Shown here: positions 1-6,694 of the stretch, piece after piece
Layout: each line of letters begins with the position of its first letter
How positions within the stretch are numbered: position 1 is the first letter of the stretch
Source: an uncultured Eubacteriales bacterium
GTDB lineage: Bacteria; Bacillota; Clostridia; Oscillospirales; Oscillospiraceae
Length of the DNA: 20,260 nucleotides
Reading direction: 5' to 3'
NCBI GenBank assembly: GCA_959602365.1
Contig: CAUGSS010000045.1
Coordinates: forward strand, 1 to 20,260
Translations under genes and position numbers: made by a program
The notes under the pieces: model-generated
What the model was told of the DNA's origin: nothing
Databases searched by the model: none
The model's input: only the letters and a program-made list of their open reading frames with translations

Positions 1-542
1 CCGAAGGACACCTTGCCGATGGGGCAGTGGATGATGTTGGTCTTGTCCAGGCGGTACTCGATCTTACCGGCCTTGGCCTCCTGAACCGCCTTGGCGGCGT
101 CAGGGGTGACGGTGCCGGACTTGGGGGAGGGCATCAGGCCCTTGGGGCCCAGCACCTTACCCAGGCGGCCCACCACACCCATCATGTCGGGAGTGGCGAT
201 GACCACGTCGAACTCAAACCAGTTTTCCTTCTGGATCTTCTCCACCAGGTCCATATCGCCCACATAGTCGGCGCCGGCCTCACGGGCGGCGTCGGCCTTG
301 TCGCCCTTGGCGAACACCAGCACCCGGACGCTCTTGCCGGTGCCGTTGGGCAGGACGATGGCGCCGCGGACCTGCTGGTCCGCGTGACGGGAGTCAACGC
401 CCAGCCGGACGTGCAGCTCCACGGTCTCGTCAAACTTGGCGGAAGCGGTCTTCACGACCAGATCCATGGCGTCGGCAGGCTCGTAGGTGACGCCCTTCTC
501 CAGCAGCTTTACGCTGTTCTGATATTTCTTACCTCTAAACAC
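1..542 (-). CDS. rplA: 50S ribosomal protein L1 (partial, C-terminus off window)
   Basis: L1 forms the L1 stalk of the large subunit near the E site and in many bacteria represses its own L11-L1 mRNA. About 180 N-terminal residues are visible, of a family length near 230. The start reads MFRGKKYQNSVKLLEKG, typical of L1, and the interior has the conserved stretch MMGVVGRLGKVLGPKGLMPS. I chose a GTG start at 542-540. It has an AAGGAGGT site at 551-558 with 8 nt spacing, and that site overlaps the TAA stop of rplK (559-557), so the two genes should be translationally coupled. It is the last visible gene of the rpmG-secE-nusG-rplK-rplA operon. The 3' end lies beyond position 1. Confidence 0.95.
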   Translation of the reverse strand, partial: MFRGKKYQNSVKLLEKGVTYEPADAMDLVVKTASAKFDETVELHVRLGVDSRHADQQVRGAIVLPNGTGKSVRVLVFAKGDKADAAREAGADYVGDMDLVEKIQKENWFEFDVVIATPDMMGVVGRLGKVLGPKGLMPSPKSGTVTPDAAKAVQEAKAGKIEYRLDKTNIIHCPIGKVSF

Positions 543-556
543 AGTCGATTACCTCC

Positions 557-991
<435 letters not shown>

Positions 992-1047
992 GAAGAGCAC
1001 CTCCTCAATCGTTAGGTATAAGTTCTGTCCTCTCAGCGGCGCCGCGC

Positions 1048-1572
1048 TTACAGCTCCACGGGCTCGACCTGATCCAGGTCCAGCTCCACGGGAGTCTCGC
1101 GGCCGAACATCGAGACGACGACTCTGACTTTGTTCTTATCAATATCAATCTCTTCCACGACGCCCAGGAAGGATTCCAGCGCGCCTTCGGTGATCTTGAC
1201 GCTGTCACCCACCTGATAGCCGACGACCACCTCGCGCTTCTCCACGCCCAGGGCGGCGACCTCCTCGTCGGTGAGGGGGATGCCCTTGTTGCCGGAGCCC
1301 ACGAAGCCGGTGACGCCCCGCACATTGCGGACCACATGCCAGCTCTCGTCGGTCATCACCATTTTGATCAGCACATAGCCGGGGAAGACTTTGCGCTCCA
1401 CGGTTTTCTGGCCGTTTTCAGTGACCTCGGTGACGGTCTCGGTGGGGATGGAGACCTCGTGGATCAGATCATGAAGGTTGCGGTTGTCCACATGCTTCAT
1501 AATCGTGGTGGCTACGGTGTTCTCGTAGCCGGAGTACGTGTGGACGACGTACCACTTCGCTTCTTCCGCCAT
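1048..1572 (-). CDS. nusG: Transcription termination/antitermination factor NusG
   Basis: NusG binds the clamp of RNA polymerase, affects pausing and Rho action, and links transcription to ribosomes. The 174-residue protein has the N-terminal NGN domain (about 6-115; WYVVHTYSGYENTV, then FPGYVLIKM) and a C-terminal KOW domain (about 121-174; VGDSVKITEGALESFLGVV). The length is normal for the family. The ATG at 1572 follows an AAGAGGG site and lies 10 nt after the secE stop. Its place in the secE-nusG-rplK-rplA order is the standard bacterial arrangement. Because the operon leader upstream looks like an attenuator, NusG could affect its own synthesis; that is inference only. Confidence 0.97.
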   Translation of the reverse strand: MAEEAKWYVVHTYSGYENTVATTIMKHVDNRNLHDLIHEVSIPTETVTEVTENGQKTVERKVFPGYVLIKMVMTDESWHVVRNVRGVTGFVGSGNKGIPLTDEEVAALGVEKREVVVGYQVGDSVKITEGALESFLGVVEEIDIDKNKVRVVVSMFGRETPVELDLDQVEPVEL

Positions 1573-1582
1573 GATAACCCTC

Positions 1583-1870
1583 TTAATTCACCAGGTTGAC
1601 CAAAGCCCGGATGATTGCGGCGGCCAGCCAGTCAAACAGCCAGATCAGCACGCCAACCACCAGCACGACCAGAATGACCACGACGGTGTTGCGGACGACC
1701 TGCTGACGGGTGGGCCAGACAACCTTCTTCAGCTCGCTCTTCATCTCCCGGAAATAGCGGGCGATGCGCTTAAAGAAGCGGACAAAGGCGTTGGGCTTTT
1801 TGGCTTTTTCCTTGGCGGGCTTGTCCTTGGCGGTGGACTGCTGGGCCACCTTCTGTTCCTTGTCTGCCAT
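1583..1870 (-). CDS. secE: Preprotein translocase subunit SecE
   Basis: SecE is the small membrane subunit that clamps SecY in the SecYEG protein-conducting channel. The 95-residue product has a charged Lys/Ala-rich N-terminus (1-26), the amphipathic SecE signature ELKKVVWPTRQQ at 46-57, and one hydrophobic transmembrane segment at about 61-80. This is the single-span form usual in Firmicutes, with a somewhat long N-terminal extension. The ATG at 1870 is preceded by AGAAGGGTG. It lies between rpmG (41 nt upstream) and nusG (10 nt downstream) in one operon. Confidence 0.96.
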   Translation of the reverse strand: MADKEQKVAQQSTAKDKPAKEKAKKPNAFVRFFKRIARYFREMKSELKKVVWPTRQQVVRNTVVVILVVLVVGVLIWLFDWLAAAIIRALVNLVN

Positions 1871-1911
1871 AAAAAAGACACCCTTCTTTCTGTCAGTAAG
1901 TTGCGGTAAGC

Positions 1912-2076
1912 TTACTTGGTTTCATCGTGGACGGTGTGCTTTCTGCAGAAGGGACAATACTTGTTCAGCTTCAGACGATCAGGGGTGTTCTTCTTGTTCT
2001 TCATGGTATTGTAGTTTCTCTGCTTGCACTCAGAGCATCTCAGGGTGATCTTCACCCGTGCGCCGGCTTTCGCCAT
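1912..2076 (-). CDS. rpmG: 50S ribosomal protein L33, zinc-binding type
   Basis: L33 is a small protein of the large subunit near the E site. The product is 54 residues, MAKAGARVKITLRC onward. It has two CxxC pairs (C14/C17 and C41/C44), which make it the zinc-binding C-plus paralogue rather than the zinc-free one that replaces it under zinc limitation in many Firmicutes. The ATG at 2076 was chosen over further-upstream starts because an AAGGAGGTG site lies just upstream and the residues before it do not resemble L33. It is the first gene of the operon and follows a leader of about 260 nt. Confidence 0.96.
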   Translation of the reverse strand: MAKAGARVKITLRCSECKQRNYNTMKNKKNTPDRLKLNKYCPFCRKHTVHDETK

Positions 2077-2336
2077 ATCCTGGCACCTCCTTGAAAATAA
2101 TTCGATCGGGCACAAAAAAAGGACCTCGCTTGGCTGCACCCGAAATAGGGGAACGCCTCCCGAAATCCAATCGCGTCAGGGCATGAGGGCGCACTTCCGC
2201 CCCCGGTTTTGCGCTGACTGAAAAAAGGTTTCGGCAGGCCTTACTGCCTCCCTGTTCTGGCGAACTGAAGCGCCGCGAAGGGGGACCGCCCGCACCTAAA
2301 AAAGTGCGCGCCAAATACACCTCTTCTCACAGGTAA
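2077..2336 (-). ncRNA. Long structured 5' leader of the rpmG-secE-nusG-rplK-rplA operon, candidate attenuator
   Basis: No gene is supported here. Reading the minus strand from the predicted start near 2335, I see a chain of hairpins. H1 pairs 2304-2311 with 2288-2295 (8 bp, one mismatch). H2 pairs 2244-2248 with 2233-2237 (GGCAG/CTGCC), has an outer AGG/CCT pair and is followed by T6 (2221-2226). H3 is two-tiered, with 2214-2218/2175-2179 (GTCAG/CTGAC) enclosing 2198-2204/2185-2191 (7 bp, one G-U, loop GAAGTG). H4 pairs 2161-2168 with 2121-2128 (8 bp, two G-U) and is followed by T7. No T-box or other named leader class was recognised. Structures were paired by hand and not energy-minimised. 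Confidence 0.55.
2114..2168 (-). terminator. Intrinsic terminator-like hairpin in the rpmG leader
   Basis: On the minus strand GGATTTCG (2168-2161) pairs with CGAGGTCC (2128-2121), including two G-U pairs. Inner GGC/GCC and CCC/GGG pairs support it, and seven T residues follow (2120-2114). It ends 37 nt before the rpmG start codon, so it would act as premature termination (attenuation), not as the end of an upstream gene. Confidence 0.5.
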
Positions 2337-2341
2337 GTTAA

Positions 2342-2370
2342 ATATTAACACTCCATCCCGGCCAAGTCAA
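2342..2370 (-). promoter_or_regulatory. Sigma-A promoter of the rpmG operon
   Basis: On the minus strand the -35 TTGACT (2370-2365) and -10 TAATAT (2347-2342) are separated by exactly 17 nt. Transcription should begin near 2335, giving a leader of about 260 nt before rpmG. It lies back to back with the candidate ruvX promoter. Confidence 0.75.
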
Positions 2371-2379
2371 GCATTTTTC

Positions 2380-2407
2380 TTGCCATTTTTATAAATTCTG
2401 CTAGAAT
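2380..2407 (+). promoter_or_regulatory. Candidate sigma-A promoter for ruvX
   Basis: A -35-like TTGCCA (2380-2385) and a -10-like TAGAAT (2402-2407) are spaced 16 nt apart. They lie about 28 nt upstream of the ruvX start and point away from the rpmG operon promoter. Confidence 0.5.
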
Positions 2408-2434
2408 GGAGAAAAACGGAGAGGGGGGATCGCC

Positions 2435-2851
2435 ATGCGGATCATGGCCATCGACTACGGCGACGCCCACACCGGCGTGGCCATCTCGGACCTGCTGGGG
2501 TTTGGAGCCGGCACGGCGGAGACCATCGACTCCCGGAGCCAGGATGTGGTGGTGGAGCGCCTGAAGGGCTACATCCGGGACTATCAGGTGGAGGAGCTGG
2601 TGCTGGGCTACCCCAAGAATATGGACGGCACCCTGGGGGAGCGGGCGGAGAAGAGCGAGGCCCTGGCCCGGCGGCTCCGGGAGGAGACCGGCCTGCCCGT
2701 CACCCTGTGGGACGAGCGCCGCACCACCGTAGACGCCCACCGCATCCTGAGCGAGGCGGGTAAGCGGGGGAAGAAGCGCAAAAAAGTGGTGGACGCGGTG
2801 GCGGCCACCCTGATCCTGGAGGGGTACCTCATTTATAAAAAGAACCAGTGA
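2435..2851 (+). CDS. ruvX: YqgF/RuvX family pre-16S rRNA nuclease (putative Holliday junction resolvase)
   Basis: This family has an RNase H-like fold and is implicated in maturation of the 16S rRNA 5' end; the older annotation is Holliday junction resolvase. The 138-residue product shows the family pattern. Acidic D7 is in MAIDYGDAHTGVA, LVLGYPKNMDGT is at about 56-66, LWDERRTT is at 91-98 with D93/E94, and the C-terminal acidic D120 is in KVVDAVAATLILEGYL. The length is normal. The ATG at 2435 has a purine-rich GGAGAGGGGGG site upstream. Its stop directly abuts the phage-like remnant, and the last 23 nt are read antisense by that remnant's open frame. Confidence 0.93.
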   Translation: MRIMAIDYGDAHTGVAISDLLGFGAGTAETIDSRSQDVVVERLKGYIRDYQVEELVLGYPKNMDGTLGERAEKSEALARRLREETGLPVTLWDERRTTVDAHRILSEAGKRGKKRKKVVDAVAATLILEGYLIYKKNQ

Positions 2852-3353
2852 CATAGGCCGCCGAGCTGTCAATGGCGGACTGAGACAGCTCCTCCTGGGC
2901 GGCGACCAGGTTTTCTGCCGAGGTTTTGGCCGCTTCACCGGCTTCGTTGGTGTGGTTGATCCACTTGACAAACGTGCTGATGGCCGCGACTACGGCGGTG
3001 ACAGCCACAATGACCGCTGTGATTTGGATGGCAGAAGCATTCATAATAGAAGAGAATACTTTACTTGATTGCCGTGCGGAATCAGTGGAAGCGGCAACTT
3101 GCCCCATATTTTGAGAAAGAGTCAAGGCTGCATTTGCCCCGGTTTGAGCTACGGAAGACAATTCTTTTCCTGCTGTTACGGTTTCTCTGATTCCATCTTT
3201 ACCAGACTTAAAGATTTCAAAAACAGCGCCTATATTTCCTTTTAAACTAGAAAACTCTTTGAGTTGACTATTTATACCTGCAATGAGATCAATCTGTTCC
3301 TGTAATACGCTGAGATCTGTTGCATTGCTAAGTTGAATAGTTCCGTTATACAA
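2829..3353 (-). pseudogene. Phage tail tape-measure-like protein fragment
   Basis: The open frame encodes 174 residues that are mostly helical and low in complexity, with a strongly hydrophobic segment at about 109-128 (ITAVIVAVTAVVAAISTFV). Long Ala/Ser/Gln-rich helices flank it, which is typical of pieces of phage tail tape-measure proteins. Those proteins are usually many hundreds of residues, so this would be a fragment. The frame opens right after a TAG with a weak TTG start (3353), and the last seven codons lie inside the ruvX 3' end and cannot be original. The codons from about 3050 to 3350 are AT-rich, unlike ruvX. The alternative is a small membrane protein of unknown function. Tape-measure homology is by resemblance only. 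Confidence 0.45.
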
Positions 3354-3420
3354 CTAAAATCCCCCTTTTAATTAAATTGATAAAGTAGTGTTGAGAAGAG
3401 CTGTATAGGGAGGCCTTTTT

Positions 3421-4065
3421 ATGAATGTCGCATATCAATTTAGAGGAGGTACGAAACTCGCCATAACCAATGATGACGTTGTATTTATTTGTTTCGCATT
3501 AAAAGAAGCGTGCAAGATATATGATATTATTGCAGTTAGGTATAAGGCACCGTCTATTTGGTGGAATGGCTGCATTGAAGTTATTACGAAACGAACTATG
3601 GAAACAAAAAGGCGCTGCAATGATAAGAAGCCGATACCGTACTCTTTTTCGTTTCTTTCTAATCAAGCGGAAGCAGCGGCACGCTTTTTTCAGCAGTTTT
3701 TAGATGAGATTCGCTATTACAAGGGCGTCGAAGGGACGCTCGTTGACGGCTGGTGGACCTGGCCGGAGGAGGACGCCCATGCCCCCGAACCGGCGGCACA
3801 GCCCGCCGCCCAGCCGGAGGCGGAAGCGCCCGCCCCGGCGGCCCCTCCTGTGGACGCCCAGCCCGCACAGCCTGCGGCCGCCGGGCCAGACCTGGAACAG
3901 GCGATCCGGGACAAAGTGGCCGGGGAAAAGAAACAGGCTGGCCCCGCCTGCCCCGACTGCGGCTGCACGTCTATCTTTGCCGACAAGGACGAGACCGGCG
4001 CCGTGGTGATCACCTGTCTCAACTGCGGCCGGAAGTGGCATCCGGGGGAGCACCGTTCCTGGTGA
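3421..4065 (+). CDS. Hypothetical protein: PH-like N-terminal region, Pro/Ala linker, C-terminal zinc ribbon
   Basis: This is a 214-residue protein of unknown function. Residues 1-105 alternate strand-like segments and end in a helix (AEAAARFFQQFLDEIRYY), a pattern resembling small bacterial PH-like domains. Residues about 118-156 are a low-complexity Pro/Ala/Gln/Glu linker. Residues 177-202 form a zinc ribbon with paired cysteines C177/C180 (CPDC) and C199/C202 (CLNC), then RKWHPG. The ATG at 3421 has an AGGGAGG site (3407-3413) at a good distance. The first ~100 codons are AT-rich and the rest strongly GC-rich, so the gene looks chimeric or recently joined. The 3' end overlaps an antisense pseudogene by 47 nt. 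It is cytoplasmic by appearance, with no signal or membrane segment. Confidence 0.65.
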   Translation: MNVAYQFRGGTKLAITNDDVVFICFALKEACKIYDIIAVRYKAPSIWWNGCIEVITKRTMETKRRCNDKKPIPYSFSFLSNQAEAAARFFQQFLDEIRYYKGVEGTLVDGWWTWPEEDAHAPEPAAQPAAQPEAEAPAPAAPPVDAQPAQPAAAGPDLEQAIRDKVAGEKKQAGPACPDCGCTSIFADKDETGAVVITCLNCGRKWHPGEHRSW

Positions 4066-4400
4066 GCTGCCGCTCCTCCTTCCAGCGCCTGGCCTGCTCA
4101 TAGCGCCGGGCCAGATCCTCCTTTGCCTTTTCCTCCATCTCCTCTGCCGTCAGCACCTCCTGAGGGGCCTCTTTGAGGGCGAACAGCTTGCGCATTTTGC
4201 ATTCTGCATTCTGCCCGCATGCCTGCGCATCTCCCGACGTGCATCAGACATACATGCGAGCCTTTCTTTCCCGCATTTTGCCCGTGTGCCTGCGCGCCTC
4301 CTTGGGCAGCTCGCTGAGGTTGGCGGTGCGCCAGTACATCACCCGCTTGATCAGCGTGTCCTCCGGGGCTGCTGCCACAGTCGCAGCAGCTCCGCTTTTT
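4019..4400 (-). pseudogene. Decayed minus-strand gene split by a 102-bp repeat insertion
   Basis: Unrecognised gene. One minus-strand frame reads PEDTLIKRVMYWRTANLSEL then PKEA before the insertion (4194-4295). After it, the same frame resumes KLFALKEAPQEVLTAEEMEE, a charged coiled-coil-like tail ending at a TGA (4021-4019). The insertion is exactly 34 codons and brings an in-frame TGA. Removing it joins ...LPKEAR to KLFALKE... in frame at a GCGC junction. Upstream, the better-looking sequence QVDKKAELLRLWQQ lies in a different frame, which suggests a second lesion of one nucleotide near the CCCC run at about 4363. The N-terminus is lost in the tandem repeat array. Function unknown. Confidence 0.5.
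4192..4295 (+). repeat. Short direct repeats forming a 102-bp insertion
   Basis: Three heptads of the type GCATTYT (4192-4198, 4199-4205, 4206-4212) run into a 23-bp direct repeat. Its copies at 4206-4228 and 4273-4295 match at 20 of 23 positions (GCATTCTGCCC... and GCATTTTGCCC..., both ending TGCCTGCGC). The copies start 67 bp apart. The block 4194-4295 interrupts the minus-strand pseudogene described separately. Confidence 0.6.
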
Positions 4401-4643
4401 TGTCCACCTGAGCGCCCAACGCCCGTCCGTCTGAACGCCACTTCTGAGCGCCCAACGTCTGTTCTCTTGAACGCCAGACTCTGTCCTTCTGAGCACCAAA
4501 CATCTGTTCGCCTGAACGCCAGACTCTGTCTACATGAGCGCAAACGCCCGTCCGTCTGAACGCCAGACTCTGTCCTTCTGAGCACCAAACATCTGTCCAC
4601 CTGAGTGCCAGTCATCTGTCATCCTGAGCGCCAGCGAAGGATC
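4401..4643 (+). repeat. Array of eleven degenerate 22-23 bp tandem units
   Basis: Units begin at about 4401, 4424, 4442 (shortened), 4460, 4482, 4505, 4527, 4549, 4571, 4594 and 4617. Each follows a pattern close to TGTCCnnCTGARCGCCAnAC. The first nine alternate strictly between a CTGAG type and a CTGAA type, and units 4-5 recur almost exactly as units 8-9, 89 bp away. The last unit runs into TCCTGAGCGCCAGCGAAGG, a sequence style familiar from dispersed intergenic repeats in many bacteria. There are no unique spacers, so this is not CRISPR. The unit length is not a multiple of three, so a protein repeat is unlikely. Confidence 0.75.
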
Positions 4644-4742
4644 TTTTCCCGGCATTTGTCCCGGTAAAAAAAGATGCTCCGCCCCCTTGGAACCCAGAAA
4701 GACAGTTTCACTTTGTTTTGCAGCACTCCCATCCCTGAAACG

Positions 4743-4793
4743 GGCACAGGGCGGCATACCCGTTGGATATGCCGCCCCGTGCCGTTTTATTTG
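4743..4793. terminator. Rho-independent terminator, probably bidirectional
   Basis: GGCACAGGGCGGCATA (4743-4758) pairs with 4768-4783 over 16 positions with one G-U-type pair, loop of 9 nt. On the plus strand a T-rich tract (GTTTTATTTGTTATT) follows. On the minus strand the hairpin starts 10 nt after the metalloprotease stop codon. It therefore probably closes the NUDIX-metalloprotease operon and also blocks plus-strand reading from the repeat region. Confidence 0.75.
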
Positions 4794-5306
4794 TTATTGT
4801 TTCAGCAGCGCCGCCCGCTGCCGCCAGTCCGGCAGTACCGAGGCCACAAAGCGGTAAAATTCCCGCCCGTGGTTCTTATACCGGATGTGGGCCAGCTCGT
4901 GGACCACCACATAGTCCCGGGCCGCCGGGGGATAGTCCATCAGCCGCAGGGAAAAGGTGATGCTGTTTTTTGCGCTGCAGCTGCCAAATCTGGTTCTCGC
5001 CCTGGAGAAGTGTACGGCGGTAGGGGTCACCCCCATCAGCCGAGCATAGTGGGCCACCCGCTCCGGCAGCTCGGAGCGGGCCTGTATCCGCCAGTTGCGC
5101 CAGGTGTCCTCGTCCGGCTCCGGGTGGGCCGCGTTGCGCTGCCGCTGGCGCTCCAGGTGGAGGTCAATCCAGCGCCGCTTCTCCCCGAGAAAGCGCTCAA
5201 TTTCCCGCAGGGGAAGCCGCAGCGGCGCCCGGACGATGACCTGAGCCTCCCGGCTGATTTCAATGGACATCGTTTTGCGCCGGGAGCGGATCAGCTGGTA
5301 TTCCAT
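4794..5306 (-). CDS. YgjP-like (SprT/DUF45) zinc metallopeptidase-type protein
   Basis: The 170-residue protein has the metallohydrolase motif HELAHIRYKNHG, with H136, E137, H140 and H146 as likely zinc ligands and catalytic base. The segment RFGSCS (106-111) sits in place of the usual WGSCS of the M48-like YgjP/DUF45 family. E. coli YgjP has also been described as a UTP pyrophosphatase, so the substrate is open. No signal peptide is visible, so it is probably cytoplasmic. The ATG (5306-5304) follows the NUDIX gene's TGA (5309-5307) with no gap, so its translation should depend on the upstream gene. The terminator hairpin lies just downstream. Confidence 0.88.
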   Translation of the reverse strand: MEYQLIRSRRKTMSIEISREAQVIVRAPLRLPLREIERFLGEKRRWIDLHLERQRQRNAAHPEPDEDTWRNWRIQARSELPERVAHYARLMGVTPTAVHFSRARTRFGSCSAKNSITFSLRLMDYPPAARDYVVVHELAHIRYKNHGREFYRFVASVLPDWRQRAALLKQ

Positions 5307-5924
5307 TCAGCCCAGCCCCTTCAGCCAATGGAGCAGCCAGTCGGTGACCCGGGCCGTCATCCCCCAGAGCAGCCGCCCCTCGTAGGACCAGAAAAGGGTG
5401 GGCATGCTCTCCAGCCTGGGGTGGTCCTCCAGGAGAATGCGGTCCCGCTCGGGCAGCGCGTCCACCGCACGGTAGGCCTTTTCCACCCGGGCTTTCTGGG
5501 GCGGATTATAGCGCAGGAAGGAGAGAGGGATGGTAAAGACCTCCTCCACCTCCTCCGGATTGGGGGAGATGATCTCTTCCCAGTTTTCGGGGAAAGCGGC
5601 CAGGAAGGGATAGACCGGGAAACCGGAGGCGTGGATGGCGTAGTCCAGTTCGCCCAGCACATCGATCTGCTCCCGCGAAATGCCCAGCTCCTCTTCTGTC
5701 TCCCGCAGGGCACACGCCAGGGCGGGCTCGCCGGGTTCCATCCGCCCGCCGGGGAAGCAGACCTCGCCGGGCTGCCATTTCAGCGCCGGAGAACGCACCT
5801 CAAAGAGCAGGCAGTTTTCGCCGTTATGCCGGATCAGGGGGACCAAAACGGCGCAGGGGGGACGGCCGTCAATAGGACCGGGGGAGCGGTGGGAGAGGGC
5901 CTCTCTCAGGCGTTCATAATCCAT
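5307..5924 (-). CDS. NUDIX hydrolase, CoA pyrophosphatase (NudL) type
   Basis: NUDIX enzymes cut nucleoside diphosphates linked to another group. The 205-residue product has a perfect NUDIX box starting at G60 (GRMEPGE, E66, then RETEEELGI at 74-82). Before it stands LLFEVRSPALKWQPGEV then CFPGG, matching the extra signature of the CoA-diphosphatase subgroup. The likely reaction is cleavage of CoA or acyl-CoA to phosphopantetheine and adenosine 3',5'-bisphosphate. I chose the ATG at 5924, with a GGAGG site 9 nt upstream, over an upstream in-frame start whose extra residues do not look like the family. It is co-transcribed and coupled with the YgjP-like gene and divergent from queH. Confidence 0.9.
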   Translation of the reverse strand: MDYERLREALSHRSPGPIDGRPPCAVLVPLIRHNGENCLLFEVRSPALKWQPGEVCFPGGRMEPGEPALACALRETEEELGISREQIDVLGELDYAIHASGFPVYPFLAAFPENWEEIISPNPEEVEEVFTIPLSFLRYNPPQKARVEKAYRAVDALPERDRILLEDHPRLESMPTLFWSYEGRLLWGMTARVTDWLLHWLKGLG

Positions 5925-5943
5925 AGATTGATTCCTCCAGACG

Positions 5944-5973
5944 TTGATTTTTTCCTGTATATTGTAGTAAGAT
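5944..5973 (+). promoter_or_regulatory. Candidate queH promoter
   Basis: TTGATT (5944-5949) and TAAGAT (5968-5973) are spaced 18 nt apart and lie about 27 nt upstream of the queH start. A TACAAT on the opposite strand (5966-5961) could be the -10 of the divergent NUDIX gene, but its -35 is poor. Confidence 0.4.
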
Positions 5974-5999
5974 GGGCACAATGGAAGGGGAACGGAATT

Positions 6000-6641
6000 A
6001 TGAATGCTAAACGGAATTATCAAAAAGAGCTGGACCGGCTGATTGCCGGACTGAATGGCCGGCGTCCCAGCCTGCTACTTCACGCCTGCTGTGCGCCCTG
6101 CAGCAGTTATGTTCTGGAATACCTGTCGCGCTATTTTCAGATCACGCTATTCTACTATAACCCCAACATTGCCCCGGAGTCGGAGTATCGGTATCGGGTC
6201 TCCGAGCTGCGCCGGCTGGTGACGGAGATGCTGCCCGACGCCGGGATTACAGTGCTGGAAGGCCCCTATGATCCGGAGCGCTTTGCCCAGGCGGTGCGGG
6301 GATTGGAGGGAGCGCCGGAGGGAGGCGCGCGCTGCCGGGTGTGCTTCCGGCTCCGGCTGGAGGAGGCGGCCAAAATGGCCCGGGAACTGGGGTGTGATTA
6401 CTTTACCACAACCCTCTCCATCAGTCCCATGAAGGACGCCGCAGCGCTGAATGGGATCGGGGAGGAGCTTGCCCCCATCTATCAGACGCCCTGGCTGCCC
6501 TCCGATTTCAAAAAGCGGGAGGGCTATAAGCGCTCTATACAGCTGTCCGCGGAGTACCAGCTCTACCGCCAGGACTACTGCGGCTGTATTTACTCCAAAC
6601 TGGAGCGGGAGGCCCAGAAACAGCGCAAGGGTGTAAATTAA
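6000..6641 (+). CDS. queH: Epoxyqueuosine reductase QueH (DUF208)
   Basis: QueH carries out the last step of queuosine synthesis, reducing epoxyqueuosine to queuosine in the anticodon of GUN tRNAs. It is a non-homologous replacement for QueG. The 213-residue product shows the family cysteines: LLHACCAPCSSYVLEYL (C30, C31, C34), CRVCFRLRLEEAA (C112, C115) and QDYCGCIYSKLERE (C194, C196). It also has DYFTTTLSISPMKD at 133-146. The cysteines bind an iron-sulphur cluster and metal in characterised members. I chose the ATG at 6000, with AAGGGGA upstream. The same frame stays open far upstream, but only antisense to the NUDIX and protease genes. No other queuosine gene is in the window. Confidence 0.93.
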   Translation: MNAKRNYQKELDRLIAGLNGRRPSLLLHACCAPCSSYVLEYLSRYFQITLFYYNPNIAPESEYRYRVSELRRLVTEMLPDAGITVLEGPYDPERFAQAVRGLEGAPEGGARCRVCFRLRLEEAAKMARELGCDYFTTTLSISPMKDAAALNGIGEELAPIYQTPWLPSDFKKREGYKRSIQLSAEYQLYRQDYCGCIYSKLEREAQKQRKGVN

Positions 6642-6694
6642 GCGGAAATATTGACTATCATATTTGTGGAAAGGAGATAGACTTGTCACATGCT

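Noticed and set aside
2077..2336. T-box riboswitch or tRNA upstream of rpmG
   Set aside because: No T-box sequence resembling AGGGTGGNACCGCG, no specifier stem and no cloverleaf could be formed.
4244..4615. Repeat-containing minus-strand protein (about 120 residues)
   Set aside because: The 22-23 bp unit shifts frame from copy to copy, so any protein repeat is accidental. Only the C-terminal part reflects a decayed gene.
4401..4643. CRISPR array
   Set aside because: Units are contiguous and 22-23 bp with no unique spacers, and no cas gene is present.
4674..5999. Very long open frame running in phase into queH
   Set aside because: It is antisense to the NUDIX and YgjP-like genes, has no family pattern, and results from their GC-rich codons. 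QueH begins at 6000.
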